Shown in pieces: positions 62,547 to 64,000 of a stretch of 64,000 bases of DNA (positions are counted from its first letter, which is position 1; every line of letters begins with the position of its first letter). Origin of the DNA: Klebsiella electrica. GTDB lineage: Bacteria > Pseudomonadota > Gammaproteobacteria > Enterobacterales > Enterobacteriaceae. The notes under the pieces are model-generated. The model saw only the letters and a list, made by a program, of their open reading frames with translations, had not been told where the DNA came from and did no database searches. The stretch spans positions 310,001 through 374,000 of the forward strand of contig NZ_CP041247.1 in NCBI RefSeq assembly GCF_006711645.1, read 5' to 3'. The position numbers and the translations under genes were made by a program.

Positions 62547-64000
62547 TTACTCTTGATGTTCCGGCGAGGGGATGAGTACCGGATTCAGGCAGCTTTGGTA
62601 GTATTTCTGTATCTCTTCCATTCGCTGGCGATGACGCTGGTAGCGACGAATCGTCAGGACCCCGTGCCAGGACATGCAGCCCAGCATGGTCAGCAGAAGC
62701 AGCGTCGTGCCCAGATAGCGCCACAGGCCTGAACGGTCTGGAATGCGATGCAGGTTAATGTGCCGTGTGCCATTGGCATCGGTATAGAGACTGGTCACAA
62801 TCCCCTCGGCGTGGAACGGCGTATGCATCAGCATTCGGGCCAGCCGCTGCAGTTCGCCCCACTGTTCCGGCGCCGGATAGTCATACAAGCTGGTGGTCGG
62901 CCACGGCTGACTCACCAGCTCGCTGCCTTCATCACTGACAATCAGGAAACCGCCGGGAGCCGGACTGTTAAGGGCCTGCGCCGCGCGTGAGGTTTCACGA
63001 ATGACAAATGGCGCCGTTGAAGTGGTCACCAGATTTTCCAGCGATTCAGCGCTTACCGGGCGCAGCAGAACGTTGACGCCATCCAGCTTGCCCGAGTTGG
63101 CGCGTTTGGTCAGCGTTTCCCAGTTCCGCGTATTACCGAGGTTAACCAGCGCGTTTTTCAAACGGGTACAGTCATCTTTTGCCGCACACAGATTGTTGGT
63201 TTTAATGACGATATCGCCAAAATCATCCAGCAGCACCATCCCGGATTGCTGAATCGCCGAGCGCAGCGTGGGGCTGACGCGCGAATCATCGTCCGGATCG
63301 GGATGGAGCTGACGCTGCACGGATTGCATCAGCGCCGTGGCTTTGCTGACGACGTCGGACTCCGGGAGCGGCAGGGGAGGCGCGTCATTCCAGATGATCT
63401 GCGAGCAATCAAACGGCATAAACGGCGAGTTCTCTTTCGCCGTCCAGCTATCCGGCGAGTGGATATTGCAGGTTCCGGTACCTTGCAATCGCAGCGTATC
63501 GCCAATACGCACCTGCGACTTCTCCAGTTGGGCGACGGTCGTCGCTTCCACGGTTTGCGCCCCTTTCAACCAGGAAAGCGTAAACTTAAACGGCATATTC
63601 AACGGCACGCTGGCCCACAGCATCACGACCACCAGCAGCGCGCCGATAGCGATAATGGCGCTACGCAGCCAGTACTGCAGCGGGAAGTGTTTCACTTCAT
63701 CGTGCAGCGACAGGAAGCGCCCCTGGCGCACGACGTGGCGGCTGAGATAGATATCGATATCCGTCTGCTGGCCGAGATCCTGGGCAATCCACGGCTGCCA
63801 GTGGCGCGGATAGATCAGATCGATAATCCCCAGGGAGATATTATTGATCTGCTCCTGGTCATTCTCGCCAAACAGACCCCAGCGTTTGGGCATCCCGCGC
63901 AGGCAGTGGATCTCCCGGAGCGACGTTTTACGCGGCGGCGCATAGATCCCCCACAGGCCCGCCGCCAGTAACAGCAGCCCGCCGACCAGTAGCCACGGGG
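62547..64000 (-). CDS. igaA: IgaA (YrfF), inner-membrane inhibitor of the Rcs phosphorelay (5' truncated)
   Basis: The C-terminal 484 or so residues of IgaA, an inner-membrane protein that holds the Rcs envelope-stress system in check. The frame is open to the right edge of the window, so the first 230 or so residues are missing; an internal ATG at 63893 is not the start. Membrane segments are seen at PWLLVGGLLLLAAGLWGIYAP, at WLRSAIIAIGALLVVVMLW and near the C-terminus at YLGTTLLLLTMLGCM, with a long periplasmic domain between the last two. It lies 59 bp upstream of yrfG. Confidence 0.95.
   Translation of the reverse strand, partial: PWLLVGGLLLLAAGLWGIYAPPRKTSLREIHCLRGMPKRWGLFGENDQEQINNISLGIIDLIYPRHWQPWIAQDLGQQTDIDIYLSRHVVRQGRFLSLHDEVKHFPLQYWLRSAIIAIGALLVVVMLWASVPLNMPFKFTLSWLKGAQTVEATTVAQLEKSQVRIGDTLRLQGTGTCNIHSPDSWTAKENSPFMPFDCSQIIWNDAPPLPLPESDVVSKATALMQSVQRQLHPDPDDDSRVSPTLRSAIQQSGMVLLDDFGDIVIKTNNLCAAKDDCTRLKNALVNLGNTRNWETLTKRANSGKLDGVNVLLRPVSAESLENLVTTSTAPFVIRETSRAAQALNSPAPGGFLIVSDEGSELVSQPWPTTSLYDYPAPEQWGELQRLARMLMHTPFHAEGIVTSLYTDANGTRHINLHRIPDRSGLWRYLGTTLLLLTMLGCMSWHGVLTIRRYQRHRQRMEEIQKYYQSCLNPVLIPSPEHQE

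Overview
The window is a 64-kb chromosomal segment of an enterobacterium, most probably of the Klebsiella/Raoultella/Enterobacter group. Most proteins match the length, motifs and order of the Escherichia coli liv-ugp-ggt-gnt-asd-glg-glp-mal-feo-ompB-pck-hsl region. The base composition is GC-rich, REP/BIME elements sit between operons, and several E. coli genes of this stretch are missing. I cannot fix the species from the sequence alone. I see no phage, insertion sequence, tRNA, rRNA or CRISPR array.

Layout. 1-2274: end of the branched-chain amino acid importer (livM partial, livG, livF). 2545-7771: glycerol-3-phosphate/glycerophosphodiester operon ugpBAECQ, with PhoB-box-like repeats upstream, a BIME after ugpB and an unusual 268-bp palindromic element between ugpE and ugpC. 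7790-12921: yhhA, ggt, a BIME cluster, yhhY, the Fur-controlled small RNA gene ryhB, yhhX and yhhW. 13048-16099: gluconate repressor, kinase and permease (gntR, gntK, gntU). 16524-17630: asd. 17878-27311: glycogen operon glgBXCAP.

27501-33884 holds an accessory five-gene block between glgP and glpD: an IclR regulator, a YagE-like 2-keto-3-deoxy acid aldolase, an IlvD/Edd dehydratase, an MFS permease and a divergent GldA-type dehydrogenase. Palindromic 16-bp sites lie in pairs 20 bp apart beside both divergent starts. I infer a sugar-acid (aldonate) catabolic system whose aldehyde product is reduced. It is the least ordinary region of the window.

33953-37785: glpD and divergent glpEGR. 37792-45607: malT and divergent malPQ, with CRP and MalT sites between. 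45709-47025: gntT with GntR-like operators. 47374-49881: nfuA, gntX, bioH and a small secreted DUF1471 protein. 49944-52765: ferrous iron uptake feoABC. 53172-56077: tex and greB. 56325-58402: ompR-envZ. 58495-60117: pckA. 60481-64000: hslO, hslR, yrfG and the 3' part of igaA (yrfF).

The genes together form a carbon-storage and carbon-scavenging neighbourhood. Glycogen is made and broken (glg), maltodextrin is processed (mal), glycerol-P and its diesters are imported and oxidised (ugp, glp), gluconate is taken up and phosphorylated (gnt), and oxaloacetate is converted to PEP for gluconeogenesis (pckA). CRP-like sites recur upstream of several of these operons. Two separate iron-responsive elements (ryhB and feo) carry Fur-box-like sequence.
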